From NCBI GenBank assembly GCA_016218915.1, contig JACRCQ010000074.1, positions 124,001 to 188,000 on the forward strand: a stretch of 64,000 nt of DNA, written 5' to 3'. Shown piece after piece: positions 44,433 to 53,101 of the stretch (its first letter is position 1; each line of letters begins with the position of its first letter). The translations under genes were made by a program, and so were the position numbers. The notes beneath the pieces were generated by a model that saw nothing but the letters and a program-made list of their open reading frames with translations, searched no databases and was not told where the DNA came from. This DNA comes from Deltaproteobacteria bacterium (lineage in GTDB: Bacteria > Myxococcota_A > Polyangia > Polyangiales > Polyangiaceae).

Positions 44433-47400
44433 ATGAAACGCTTGACGCTTTCTTCGAGCGCAGTCGCTGCAGCTGGTTTGACTTGCCTTCTGGCCCAATC
44501 CGCGTGCGACACGCAGGATGCTGCAGGTCGCAGGGCTACGGGCCCGCAGCCTGAAGCACGTGAGCTGGTCACGAGGATCAAGACGTCGTTTCTGGCGCCT
44601 GTGCCCGGCATGGATGGCAAGCGGGTGGTGTCGAATCCGGTGCTTGCCCCCTCGGTCGCGCGCGGCTTCGACCTTTCCAGCGGCGCAGCCTCGCCCTACT
44701 TTGCCAGCGATCTGCTCAAGGCGACCCCCAAGCAGGCGAGCGTGACCTTGCCGCAGAGCGCTTCCGGAGCGTTCCGGCTCAGCGACAACACCACGGGCAT
44801 GGCCATCGAGGTCGTCACCGAAGGGGCTGACCCTTCTCGCGGCACCGCGGTGGATGGCTACATGGTCTATCGCAACGCGGTTGCCTCCGGGACAGCGCAT
44901 GTCGTCCACCGTTTGCAGCCCGATGGCACGGAAGACTACGTGCTCTTCGAGAGCGCCCCGCAGGTGCCTCAGCTCCGGTACGGCGTGACGCTCGCAAAGG
45001 GCGTGGCAGGGCTGCGTCTCGTCTCTGACACCCTGGAGTTCATCGATGACGCTGGCGTGCCGCGGCTGCGCATGGCCGCGCCGTACCTGGTGGGTGCCCG
45101 CGGCGAGCGGCAGATGGCTGCCGTCGACGTGCAGGGCTGCGAGGTGGATCGTAGCGTGGTGCCGCCGTGGGGCCGAGCGCCTGTGGCTCCCAAGGCGAGC
45201 TCGTGCACGGTCGTGGTTCGCTGGGGATCCGCCGCAGGAATGGCAGAGCCTTCCTATCCTGCCCTGCTCGATCCCGCGTGGACGCTCACCGGCAACATGA
45301 CAGTGAAGCGCTACTTCCACACGGCGACGCTGCTCGGCGACGGCCGTGTGCTGGTGGCCGGAGGACGCGCGGACAACTTCACGGTGCACCTCAAGGCGGA
45401 GCTGTACAGCCCGACGAGCGGGACGTTCACGACCACGGCGAACATGTCGACCGGGCGAACGAACCAATCGGCCGTGGTGCTTGCGGACGGGCGCGTGATG
45501 ATCACTGGAGGCGTGAGCGGTGGAGGCAGCACGCTGAACAGCGCAGAAGCGTTCGACCCGAACAACGCGACGTGGGTAGGGCTTGCCGCGATGAAGAGCG
45601 CGCGCTCGAACCACACGACCACGGCGCTGCCGAGCGGTGAGGTCCTCGCGGCAGGCGGGGAAGCGGGCGCGACGCTGCAGAGCGCGGAGCTCTACAACAC
45701 GGTCAACAACACCTGGGTGCTGACGCAGAACATGCAGGTGGCGCGCCTCAACCACACCGCGACCCTGCTCGACAACGGCAAGGTGCTGGTGACGGGCGGC
45801 GAGAATCCGGGGATGCTCAGCTCGGCGGAGCTGTACTTCCGCACGTTCGAGACCTGGACGCTGACGCCGGCGATGTCGGTGGCTCGATCGAGCCACACGG
45901 CGACGGCCATGGACAACAACAAGGTCCTGATCGCGGGCGGCGACGGCAGCCCGGTGGTGATCGGCGCGCAGGTGTACAACGCGGCCAACAACACGTGGGA
46001 GGCTGCGCCCGACATGAGCACGGCGCGTCGTTATCACGCGGCGGCCAAGCTGCTCAACGGACGGGTGGTGGTGTCCGGGGGCTACACGACCTCGTATCTC
46101 ACTTCGTCGGAGATGTTCGACCCCGGCAATCCGGGCTGGTCTCCGGGCGGGGACATGAAGGCCGCGCGCATTCGTCACACGGCCACCACGCTCAACAACG
46201 GCAAGGTGCTGGTGACCGGCGGGCTCGGAACCCCGGGCGGCCTGCAGTCCGCCGAGCTGTTCGAGCTCCAGAAGAACGGCCTGCCTTGCCAGGCGAACAA
46301 CGAGTGCACCACCGGCTACTGCGTGGACAACGTGTGCTGCGACGCGGTCTGCAACTCGACCTGCATGGCGTGCTCGGCTGCGGTCAAGGGTCAGGGGCAG
46401 GACGGTGTCTGCGGCGCGATCAAGGACGGGACCGATCCTCGCGACGAGTGCGAATCGCTGGGTACGGGGACCTGCCAGACCACGGGGAACTGCGATGGCA
46501 ACGGAGGCTGCGGAACCCAGTCCGGGATGCAGTGCCAAGCGTCCCTCTGCATCGATGGAACCACGCAGCAGAATGCTTCGACGTGCGATGCCAACGGGGC
46601 GTGCAATCCCAACGGCACCAGCAGCTGCATGCCGTATCTGTGCGTGGGCAACGCATGCCTGACCAGCTGCACGACCAGCGCGGATTGCATCCCGACCTCG
46701 GCGTGCGTTCTGAACGTGTGCGTGCCTCCGGGCGCCAATGGCTCTCCCTGCGGCGGGAACATCGACTGCACGAGCAAGAACTGCGTGGAGTCGGTTTGCT
46801 GCGACTCGCCTTGCGGCGGAACGTGCCAGTCGTGCAGGGAGGCGTACAAGGATCAAGGACCGGACGGCACCTGTGGAGCGGCGAAAGTCGGGCTCGCGTG
46901 CGGTGCGACCAGCTGCATCAACGGCATCCAGAGCGGGCCGCAGTGCACGTCGACCTCGACCTGCGAAACCACAAGCGCCCCCTGCGCTCCCTATCTCTGC
47001 GCTGATGTGAACGTCTGCTCGGTGACCTGCACGACGGACGCGCAGTGCAAGTCCGGCAACTACTGCACCAAGACCGGCAAGTGCCAGCCCAAGGGCAACC
47101 TCGGCGGCATCTGCAAGGAAGGCAAGGAGTGCCTGTCCGGCTTCTGCGTGGACTGGGTCTGCTGCGACAAGGCGTGCGGCGGCAACGTCGCGAACGACTG
47201 CAACGGCTGCAGCATGGCCGTCGGTGCCAGCGCAGATGGAACCTGCTCTCTGCTCGACAACACGGCGTGCGGGGTCAACGGCCTGTGCTCCGGGGGCGTA
47301 TGCCTCGAGAACGCCAAGGACGCGGCCACTGACAAGCCAGTGGATTCGCCGGCAGATGCCCCGCTCGACACCTCGATCGACGGCCCGGCGGATGCGCCGG

Positions 47401-47642
47401 CGGACACGAGCAAGGACGCGATCCACGAGGGAACGGGCGACGCCCCGGTGCCACCGCAGGACGGCGCAGCGGGCGGAGCGCAAGATGGGGCGGCAGGAAG
47501 CACGCCGGGCGAGACACCTCCTGCTTCCGGGGACAGCGGAGGATGCGGCTGTCGCACGCAAAGCAGCAGCACCCATGCTGCAGCCTGGCTCGCCATGATC
47601 GGAGCCGCATCGTTGATGATCCGTCGCAGGCGCCGCAGCTAG
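44433..47642 (+). CDS. Kelch-repeat surface protein with MYXO-CTERM-like tail
   Basis: ATG 44433 with AAGGAG upstream begins a lipoprotein-like signal (QSAC); 1069 residues. After an N-terminal beta region of about 280 residues come seven kelch-type motifs (M..AR..HTAT.L..GKVLVTGG), enough for a complete seven-bladed propeller, up to about residue 610. A Cys-rich region (CVDNVCCDAVCNSTCMACS and similar) follows, a pattern common in large myxobacterial surface proteins. An Asp/Ala/Pro linker leads to GCGCRTQ, a helix and RRRRR, an anchor tail. Likely a cell-surface binding or adhesion protein, and no enzymatic motif was found. Confidence 0.85.
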   Translation: MKRLTLSSSAVAAAGLTCLLAQSACDTQDAAGRRATGPQPEARELVTRIKTSFLAPVPGMDGKRVVSNPVLAPSVARGFDLSSGAASPYFASDLLKATPKQASVTLPQSASGAFRLSDNTTGMAIEVVTEGADPSRGTAVDGYMVYRNAVASGTAHVVHRLQPDGTEDYVLFESAPQVPQLRYGVTLAKGVAGLRLVSDTLEFIDDAGVPRLRMAAPYLVGARGERQMAAVDVQGCEVDRSVVPPWGRAPVAPKASSCTVVVRWGSAAGMAEPSYPALLDPAWTLTGNMTVKRYFHTATLLGDGRVLVAGGRADNFTVHLKAELYSPTSGTFTTTANMSTGRTNQSAVVLADGRVMITGGVSGGGSTLNSAEAFDPNNATWVGLAAMKSARSNHTTTALPSGEVLAAGGEAGATLQSAELYNTVNNTWVLTQNMQVARLNHTATLLDNGKVLVTGGENPGMLSSAELYFRTFETWTLTPAMSVARSSHTATAMDNNKVLIAGGDGSPVVIGAQVYNAANNTWEAAPDMSTARRYHAAAKLLNGRVVVSGGYTTSYLTSSEMFDPGNPGWSPGGDMKAARIRHTATTLNNGKVLVTGGLGTPGGLQSAELFELQKNGLPCQANNECTTGYCVDNVCCDAVCNSTCMACSAAVKGQGQDGVCGAIKDGTDPRDECESLGTGTCQTTGNCDGNGGCGTQSGMQCQASLCIDGTTQQNASTCDANGACNPNGTSSCMPYLCVGNACLTSCTTSADCIPTSACVLNVCVPPGANGSPCGGNIDCTSKNCVESVCCDSPCGGTCQSCREAYKDQGPDGTCGAAKVGLACGATSCINGIQSGPQCTSTSTCETTSAPCAPYLCADVNVCSVTCTTDAQCKSGNYCTKTGKCQPKGNLGGICKEGKECLSGFCVDWVCCDKACGGNVANDCNGCSMAVGASADGTCSLLDNTACGVNGLCSGGVCLENAKDAATDKPVDSPADAPLDTSIDGPADAPADTSKDAIHEGTGDAPVPPQDGAAGGAQDGAAGSTPGETPPASGDSGGCGCRTQSSSTHAAAWLAMIGAASLMIRRRRRS

Positions 47643-47777
47643 CACCGCGTTCCCGAAGCCCATTGCCGGGCGATCCAGGGCTACAACCCCAGCTCAACCG
47701 AGAAGGATCCCAAGACCACGACGTGGATTGGGCTTCTCTGCGCTTGGTTTCAGCTCCACGCATGTTAAGCTCGGGGC

Positions 47778-50222
47778 ATGCGTTTGCCCCATGGATTGCT
47801 TGTCGGGTCGGCGGCCCTGGCCGTCGTGTTCTTTGCTTTCACCGGTTGCTCCGATGACTCGGGCTCGGACAACATCCCGGTCGGCAACGGCGGTACGGCC
47901 GGGCAAGCAGGAGCCAAGGACGGGGGCGGCGGCACCACGCCGGACGGCGGAGGCGCGGGCGGCAGCAGCGGCGGAGGCAACGGTGGGACGGCTGGCGCTG
48001 GCGGCGTGTCAGGCAATGGGGGCACGGCAGGAACCGGGGGCACAGGAGGCACAGCAGGAACTGGTGGAACCGGTGGAACCGGCGGCGCTCCAGGGCAGTG
48101 CCCGGTCACGTTCAAGTACAATCCTGGAGGCTCGGTCAATTCGCTGGTCGTGGCCGGCGAGTGGCATTCGTTCAATCTTGCCACTGCAACGACGATGACC
48201 GGGCCAGACGGAACCGGCGCCTACACGGCCACGATCAGTCTCCCGCCTGGCCTGCAAGCGTACAAGTTCGTAGCCAACGGCAGCGACTGGCGACTCGACC
48301 CTAACCAGGGACGCCGGAAGTACATCGGCGGCTCGGAGAACTCGGCCATCAAGGTCCATGATTGCACGCTGCCCACGCTCACCGTGGAGTCGAGCCAGCC
48401 GGCGCGCCCGTCCGCGGGCAATGGCACCTACGACGCGCAAGTGATCAGTGTCGACGGCATCGACGGCAGCGGGCTCGACACGCAGGGGTACACGGGCAAG
48501 CTGATGCACGACGGGGTCACGACCGATCTGCAGATGAACGTGGACAATGCCGGGAAGGTCACCATCCACCTGACCGGTCTCGAGGACGGGAAGTACAGGG
48601 CTGTCATCCAGGGCAAGTCCAACAACGGGAAGGTCAGCGAGCCGCTCCGTCTGGTGTTCTGGATCGAAGCCGAGGCGTTCTCGTGGAAGGACGCGATCGT
48701 GTACATGGCGTTGACGGATCGCTATCGCGACGGGGATTCGTCCAACAATCCGCCCGCGACCGCAGGAGCGGATCCTCGCGGCGATTGGAAGGGCGGCGAT
48801 CTTCAGGGGCTGCGGATGTCGATCGCCTCCGGAACCCTGGACAAGCTCGGCGTCAGGGCGATCTGGCTCACGCCGTTCCAGACCAATCCGGCCGGGGCCT
48901 ACATGGCAGCGGACGGCGTGCACCAGGTGACCGGCTACCACGGCTACTGGCCTATCAAGGCTCGTCAGGTGGAGGCCAGGATCGGCGGAGATGCTGCGCT
49001 CAAGGAGCTGGTCATCGAAGCGCACAAGCACGGGATCCGGATTCTTCAGGACTACGTGCTCAACCATGTGCACCAGGGCCACGAGTACGTGCAGGCGCAT
49101 GCCAACTGGTTCCGGACCGGCTGCGTGTGCGGCACGAACAACTGCGATTGGACGGCGCACGCGCTGGACTGCATGTTCGCGAGCTATCTGCCGGACATCA
49201 ACCACACGGTGCCGGAAGCCAACGCGCAGTTCGTCGACGACGCGGTGTACTGGCTCGACGACTTCGACATCGACGGGCTGCGGGTCGATGCGGTCAAGCA
49301 TGTGGAAGAGGTTGCGACGCGGAATCTGGCGGCAGAGGTTCGGGAGAAGTTCGAGCCGGGCGGGACGCGGTACTTCCTGATGGGAGAGACCGCGATGGGA
49401 TGGAACGACTGCGCGTGCGACCAGAACTGCAACGACGAGAACTACGGGACGATCTCGAAGTACATCGGTCCATTCGGGCTCGATGGGCAATTCGACTTCG
49501 TGATGTATCACGGCGTGGCCAAGAACACGTTCGCCTACGGCGATCGCGGGATGATCCACGCGGACTACTGGACGAATTGCAGCCAGCAGAAGTTCGGGTC
49601 CGCGATCATGACGCCGTACGTGGGGAGCCACGACACCGCGCGGTTCAGCTCGTATGCGGACTACCGCGGGCAGGACGGCGCACACGACAGGAGCATTCCG
49701 AACAACCAGTGGGACAACACGGCAGGAGCGCCTGGAGACGCTGAGCCGTATTTGCGCACACGGACAGCGTTCGCCTGGGTGCTGACCCTGCCAGGGGCAC
49801 CGCTGCTGTACTACGGCGACGAGTACGGGCAATGGGGAGGCTCGGATCCGAACAATCGGATGATGTGGAAGGATGAAGCAGCGCTCAATGCGGACGAGGC
49901 CACGACGCTGGCGCTGGTCAGGAAGGTCGGCACGGCCCGAAGGGACATCGCGGCGCTGCGTCGGGGAGCCTATGTTCAGCTCGGAACCACGGAGGATACC
50001 CTGGCGAGCGGCAGGAAGATCTCCGGTGGAGGCGCGGCGATCGTAGCCCTGACGCGCTCAGGCACGCCGCAGACGATCGACGTCGAGGTTGCCACCAACC
50101 TCGGGTTGGCGGCCGGGACGGTGCTGCACGATCATCTCGGAGGAGCGGATCAGACCGTAGGAGCCGGAGGGCACCTCGTGGTGCAGATCCCGGCGCGGGG
50201 CACGGTGATCCTCGCGCCCTGA
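47778..50222 (+). CDS. GH13 alpha-amylase lipoprotein with CBM-like N-terminus
   Basis: An 814-residue lipoprotein (lipobox FTGC) with a Gly/Thr-rich linker of about 80 residues. Residues about 108-200 resemble a CBM48/early-set domain (VAGEWHSFNLATATTMT, GLQAYKFVANGSDW). The GH13 catalytic domain begins near 305 (WKDAIVYMALTDRY) with DYVLNHV, GLRVDAVKH (nucleophile Asp about 504), MGETAMG (Glu about 537) and GSHDTARF (Asp about 619). A beta-domain closes the protein. It should act on starch or branched dextrins at the cell surface. The following three genes, on the opposite strand, are also starch-related or porin-like, making this a second alpha-glucan locus. Confidence 0.9.
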   Translation: MRLPHGLLVGSAALAVVFFAFTGCSDDSGSDNIPVGNGGTAGQAGAKDGGGGTTPDGGGAGGSSGGGNGGTAGAGGVSGNGGTAGTGGTGGTAGTGGTGGTGGAPGQCPVTFKYNPGGSVNSLVVAGEWHSFNLATATTMTGPDGTGAYTATISLPPGLQAYKFVANGSDWRLDPNQGRRKYIGGSENSAIKVHDCTLPTLTVESSQPARPSAGNGTYDAQVISVDGIDGSGLDTQGYTGKLMHDGVTTDLQMNVDNAGKVTIHLTGLEDGKYRAVIQGKSNNGKVSEPLRLVFWIEAEAFSWKDAIVYMALTDRYRDGDSSNNPPATAGADPRGDWKGGDLQGLRMSIASGTLDKLGVRAIWLTPFQTNPAGAYMAADGVHQVTGYHGYWPIKARQVEARIGGDAALKELVIEAHKHGIRILQDYVLNHVHQGHEYVQAHANWFRTGCVCGTNNCDWTAHALDCMFASYLPDINHTVPEANAQFVDDAVYWLDDFDIDGLRVDAVKHVEEVATRNLAAEVREKFEPGGTRYFLMGETAMGWNDCACDQNCNDENYGTISKYIGPFGLDGQFDFVMYHGVAKNTFAYGDRGMIHADYWTNCSQQKFGSAIMTPYVGSHDTARFSSYADYRGQDGAHDRSIPNNQWDNTAGAPGDAEPYLRTRTAFAWVLTLPGAPLLYYGDEYGQWGGSDPNNRMMWKDEAALNADEATTLALVRKVGTARRDIAALRRGAYVQLGTTEDTLASGRKISGGGAAIVALTRSGTPQTIDVEVATNLGLAAGTVLHDHLGGADQTVGAGGHLVVQIPARGTVILAP

Positions 50223-50230
50223 CCGGAGGG

Positions 50231-50359
50231 AACTAGCAACTGCGGACTAGGAATGCGAATGCGAATGCGAATGCGAATGCGAATGCGAATGCCGGAAAGG
50301 GAGTCCGGCTCTCACCATTCCGTGTTCGTCATTCGCATTCCTGTTTCTAGTTCCTAGTT
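50231..50359. repeat. Imperfect inverted repeat with (GAATGC)7 microsatellite
   Basis: Between convergent genes, seven exact GAATGC copies occupy 50251-50292. The arm AGGAATGCGAATG is answered by CATTCGCATTCCT at 50330-50342, and AACTAG at 50231 by CTAGTT at 50354. Together they form an imperfect inverted repeat of about 30-bp arms with the hexamer expanded in one arm. The structure could act as a bidirectional terminator, though no T-tract is present. Confidence 0.75.
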
Positions 50360-50414
50360 GATCCGGCTCACCCTTGGGGCAACCCGCTCGCTGACGCCAG
50401 CGGCTCCAACGTCA

Positions 50415-51290
50415 TCAGGGCAAAGGTGTGTAGGAGCTCGGCGCGTTCGACGAAGAGAAGTCGAACTCGAAGTACTTCGTGTAGCTCTTGTTCTTGCCGT
50501 CCACCAGGCCGGTCGAAGGAACGCCGGCCCAGGTCCATTCGTTGCCGGCCGCTTCGCGCAGCATGGAGAACACGACCTGGACTTTGGCGGGCATTCCGAA
50601 CTCGAGACGCGGCAGGGCCATCTCCATGTACTGGCCGCTGGAAGACTGCTGAACGGCCCACCCCGCGGCAATCCATGCGCTCGTGCCGGTGTCCCACTTC
50701 TGCGCGTCGGTGTAGCTTCCGTCGGCCTTCCACCTCACGTGCCACGCAGATTGCATGGGGAGCCCGGGTGCTGTCTGTGCGCCGTAGCCGATTCCCGTCT
50801 GAGACCCCGGCGTCCCACCCAGATAGACGACAACCCAGTCCGTCGAGCTCTTGCTGGAAAGCGCCGCGCCATCCATGCCGACGTACAGGAAGTTGGAGTC
50901 CCAGGCCACGTAGCCCTGGTAGAGGTCTGGCGCGGTCGAAGAGGTGGCAAACTTGTCCTTGGTCGTATCGAAGTCGTTCACGCCGTCGATGACGATCGTG
51001 TGTGTGTAGCCTGTGGCGCCCCCTGCGCTTCCTCCCGCACCCGCCGCATCGCCACCTTCGTCAGGCGCGTCGTCGCCAGCGTCACCCGCTGCGCCGCCCT
51101 GCCCTGCATCCCCAGCAGCGCCGCCCGTGCCCGCAGTGCCAGCCGTTCCGCCGGTCCCGGCCGCACCACCCGTGCCGCCGCCGGCCTCGCCATCGACGCC
51201 GGAGTCACCCCTGGGAATGGGAGTCGTATCCGGGTCACATCCTGCAATCAGTAGCCCACCTAGCAAGAGCGAGCAGGGTGCGAGTCTCAT
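50415..51290 (-). CDS. CBM9/DOMON-like carbohydrate-binding lipoprotein
   Basis: A 291-residue lipoprotein (lipobox IAGC) with a Gly/Ala/Thr-rich linker to about residue 95. The remaining domain opens with IVIDGVNDFDTTKDKF, then AWDSNFLYVGMDGAAL and WVVVYLGG, the strand pattern of CBM9/DOMON-like domains that also occur at the C-terminus of glucodextranases. It probably binds a sugar polymer at the surface. It lies 50 bp downstream of the outer-membrane barrel gene on the same strand, and between GH13 and GH15 genes, so an alpha-glucan ligand is plausible. Confidence 0.72.
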   Translation of the reverse strand: MRLAPCSLLLGGLLIAGCDPDTTPIPRGDSGVDGEAGGGTGGAAGTGGTAGTAGTGGAAGDAGQGGAAGDAGDDAPDEGGDAAGAGGSAGGATGYTHTIVIDGVNDFDTTKDKFATSSTAPDLYQGYVAWDSNFLYVGMDGAALSSKSSTDWVVVYLGGTPGSQTGIGYGAQTAPGLPMQSAWHVRWKADGSYTDAQKWDTGTSAWIAAGWAVQQSSSGQYMEMALPRLEFGMPAKVQVVFSMLREAAGNEWTWAGVPSTGLVDGKNKSYTKYFEFDFSSSNAPSSYTPLP

Positions 51291-51340
51291 GGTCGCCTCA
51301 TCATGGTAGCGCGTTTGGCCGCAAAGTGCATCTCGTGCCG

Positions 51341-53041
51341 TCAGTAGGTGATCTGCGCCTGGAGCTTGAAGACCTTCTCATCGGGATAGCGCTCGCCCTG
51401 GATCTCTCCCTGGCGAAGCTGGACCGCCTGCTTGTACCAGTATCGCGAGAACTGAACGAAGATCATCTCCTGGGTGAGGAAGTGCGTGAACAGCGCGATG
51501 CGGGGGGAGATCACGCGGAAGGTGGTGGCGCTGTCGTCCTGGTCGGGCACGACATGATCGTAGCGCAGGAAGATGCCGGCCCATTCGGTCGCGCGCCATC
51601 CTCCTTCGGTGCCCCACTTCCACTTGGACACGCCATCGCGACGGGTATCGCGGATGGTGTCCGTGGTGGACCAGTCCGTGGGCTGATCGCTCTGTACCTT
51701 GGTGAGCATGCCGAAGACGGAAGCCGTGATGTCTCCTCCCCAGGGTAGGGGGGAAGCCTTGGTCTTCATGAGACCGCGGTAGAGGTTTGCCACGCTGAAG
51801 TCGTACTGGAAGGCCAGATTCTTCAGGAAGCCCATCCCACCATTGGTCTTGGCGTCCGTCCCCAGGTAGTTGTCCATGATCCTTCGGCCGTACGAATGCA
51901 TGACCTCCAGCGCAGGGGACAGGTACAACACCCGGTTTGCGTCGATGCTCGAGTACGCCACGTACCCCTTGCCGAGCAACGTGCTCACCCTGGCATCCAC
52001 CCCGAGCACGGTCATGTCCGAGTCGGTGATGTCCTGGAACTGGCGCTTGTCCTTGGTGGAAGCGTTCAGATAGTAGACGCCGACCTCGACCGTGCGATCG
52101 TAGCTCACGCCGCCGTGAGCGTAGTGCACCATGGTGAGCCCATGCTTGGACGCGATGTCCTCGCCATGGGTTCCGACGCCGTCCAGGACCCAGAAGGTGA
52201 AGGGCCCGGTCTGGAATTCCAGCCTTGCCTGCCCACCGACCTGATGCGTGCGGCCGAAGATGTAGGTGTCGTACTTGGGAAGGTAGCCGAAGCGATCCCA
52301 GAACGCGCCTCCTTTGACGCGCAAGCCGAGTCCCTCGACGATCTTGTAGCGGTAGGTGAGCCACCCCTGGGCGATGCCGAACTGCTTGTCGATCGTCGGC
52401 GTCTCGGCGTCGGAGAACTGGGTGGAGGCAAGCCCGACAGTGGCGGTCATCCGCTCGTTGCCGACGCTCAGGTACGTTTCGTTCCACGCCCGCTCGTTGA
52501 TGGGAAGGTAGAGAAAGCCCGACTTGTAGTAGTCGTCGTCGACCAGGAAGGGTGTGCGGTAGTTGTACTCGCCTTCCTCGGAGGTGGTCGTGCCAGCGGC
52601 GCGGTGCACGCGAGAGAATCGCATCGGTGCTCGGAAGTAGCCGTGAAGGGCGAACCTCAAGGGAGGCAGCTTGCCGCCTCGCGAGAGCTCCACGTCAGTC
52701 TGGCCTCCCACCGGGTCCCCGGGATAGCGATCCTCGGCAAACGTGGGAGCGAGCAGGCGCGGGACGTACTCTTGCTCTTCGACTTTCGGTGGAGCAGGGG
52801 CGTTGGCCGAGGGAGGCGCCGTGGCAGCGGGCCGTTGCGCCGGCGGCGGGGTCGTGGCAGCGGCCGGCGGCGCCGCGACCGTCGGGGTGGGCGGTGCGGG
52901 AGGCTCCGCAGGCCGTGCGCTCTCGGTGGGCGCGGGCGGAGCCTTGTCCGGTTGTGGGTCCGAGCCGGGCTGCTGTGCACTCGCCACAGCCGCTACCGAC
53001 ACGATGGCCTGAACCAGAAGCAGATGACCTATCCTACGCAT
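51341..53041 (-). CDS. Outer-membrane beta-barrel porin-like protein
   Basis: A 566-residue protein with a signal peptide (cleavage near ASAQQ), a Pro/Ala/Thr-rich linker of about 70 residues and a barrel-like remainder of alternating aromatic strands ending in LQAQITY, a typical outer-membrane C-terminus. The linker-plus-barrel plan matches the porin at the left edge of the window. Between GH15 and a carbohydrate-binding lipoprotein, it may admit oligosaccharides. No porin family is assigned with certainty. Confidence 0.72.
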   Translation of the reverse strand: MRRIGHLLLVQAIVSVAAVASAQQPGSDPQPDKAPPAPTESARPAEPPAPPTPTVAAPPAAATTPPPAQRPAATAPPSANAPAPPKVEEQEYVPRLLAPTFAEDRYPGDPVGGQTDVELSRGGKLPPLRFALHGYFRAPMRFSRVHRAAGTTTSEEGEYNYRTPFLVDDDYYKSGFLYLPINERAWNETYLSVGNERMTATVGLASTQFSDAETPTIDKQFGIAQGWLTYRYKIVEGLGLRVKGGAFWDRFGYLPKYDTYIFGRTHQVGGQARLEFQTGPFTFWVLDGVGTHGEDIASKHGLTMVHYAHGGVSYDRTVEVGVYYLNASTKDKRQFQDITDSDMTVLGVDARVSTLLGKGYVAYSSIDANRVLYLSPALEVMHSYGRRIMDNYLGTDAKTNGGMGFLKNLAFQYDFSVANLYRGLMKTKASPLPWGGDITASVFGMLTKVQSDQPTDWSTTDTIRDTRRDGVSKWKWGTEGGWRATEWAGIFLRYDHVVPDQDDSATTFRVISPRIALFTHFLTQEMIFVQFSRYWYKQAVQLRQGEIQGERYPDEKVFKLQAQITY

Positions 53042-53101
53042 GCCCGTGGATCCTCCTACCCATTCGAGCTGGGAAGTCGCTTGGCTCGTTTGCCTCGCCG
53101 C

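Noticed and set aside
44415-47663. 1082-residue antisense ORF
   Set aside because: Mirror frame of the kelch gene, with Arg/His/Ala-rich sequence and no motif.
50251-50292. GAATGC array read as CRISPR or origin iterons
   Set aside because: Six-base units without spacers and no replication gene nearby; a microsatellite explains it.
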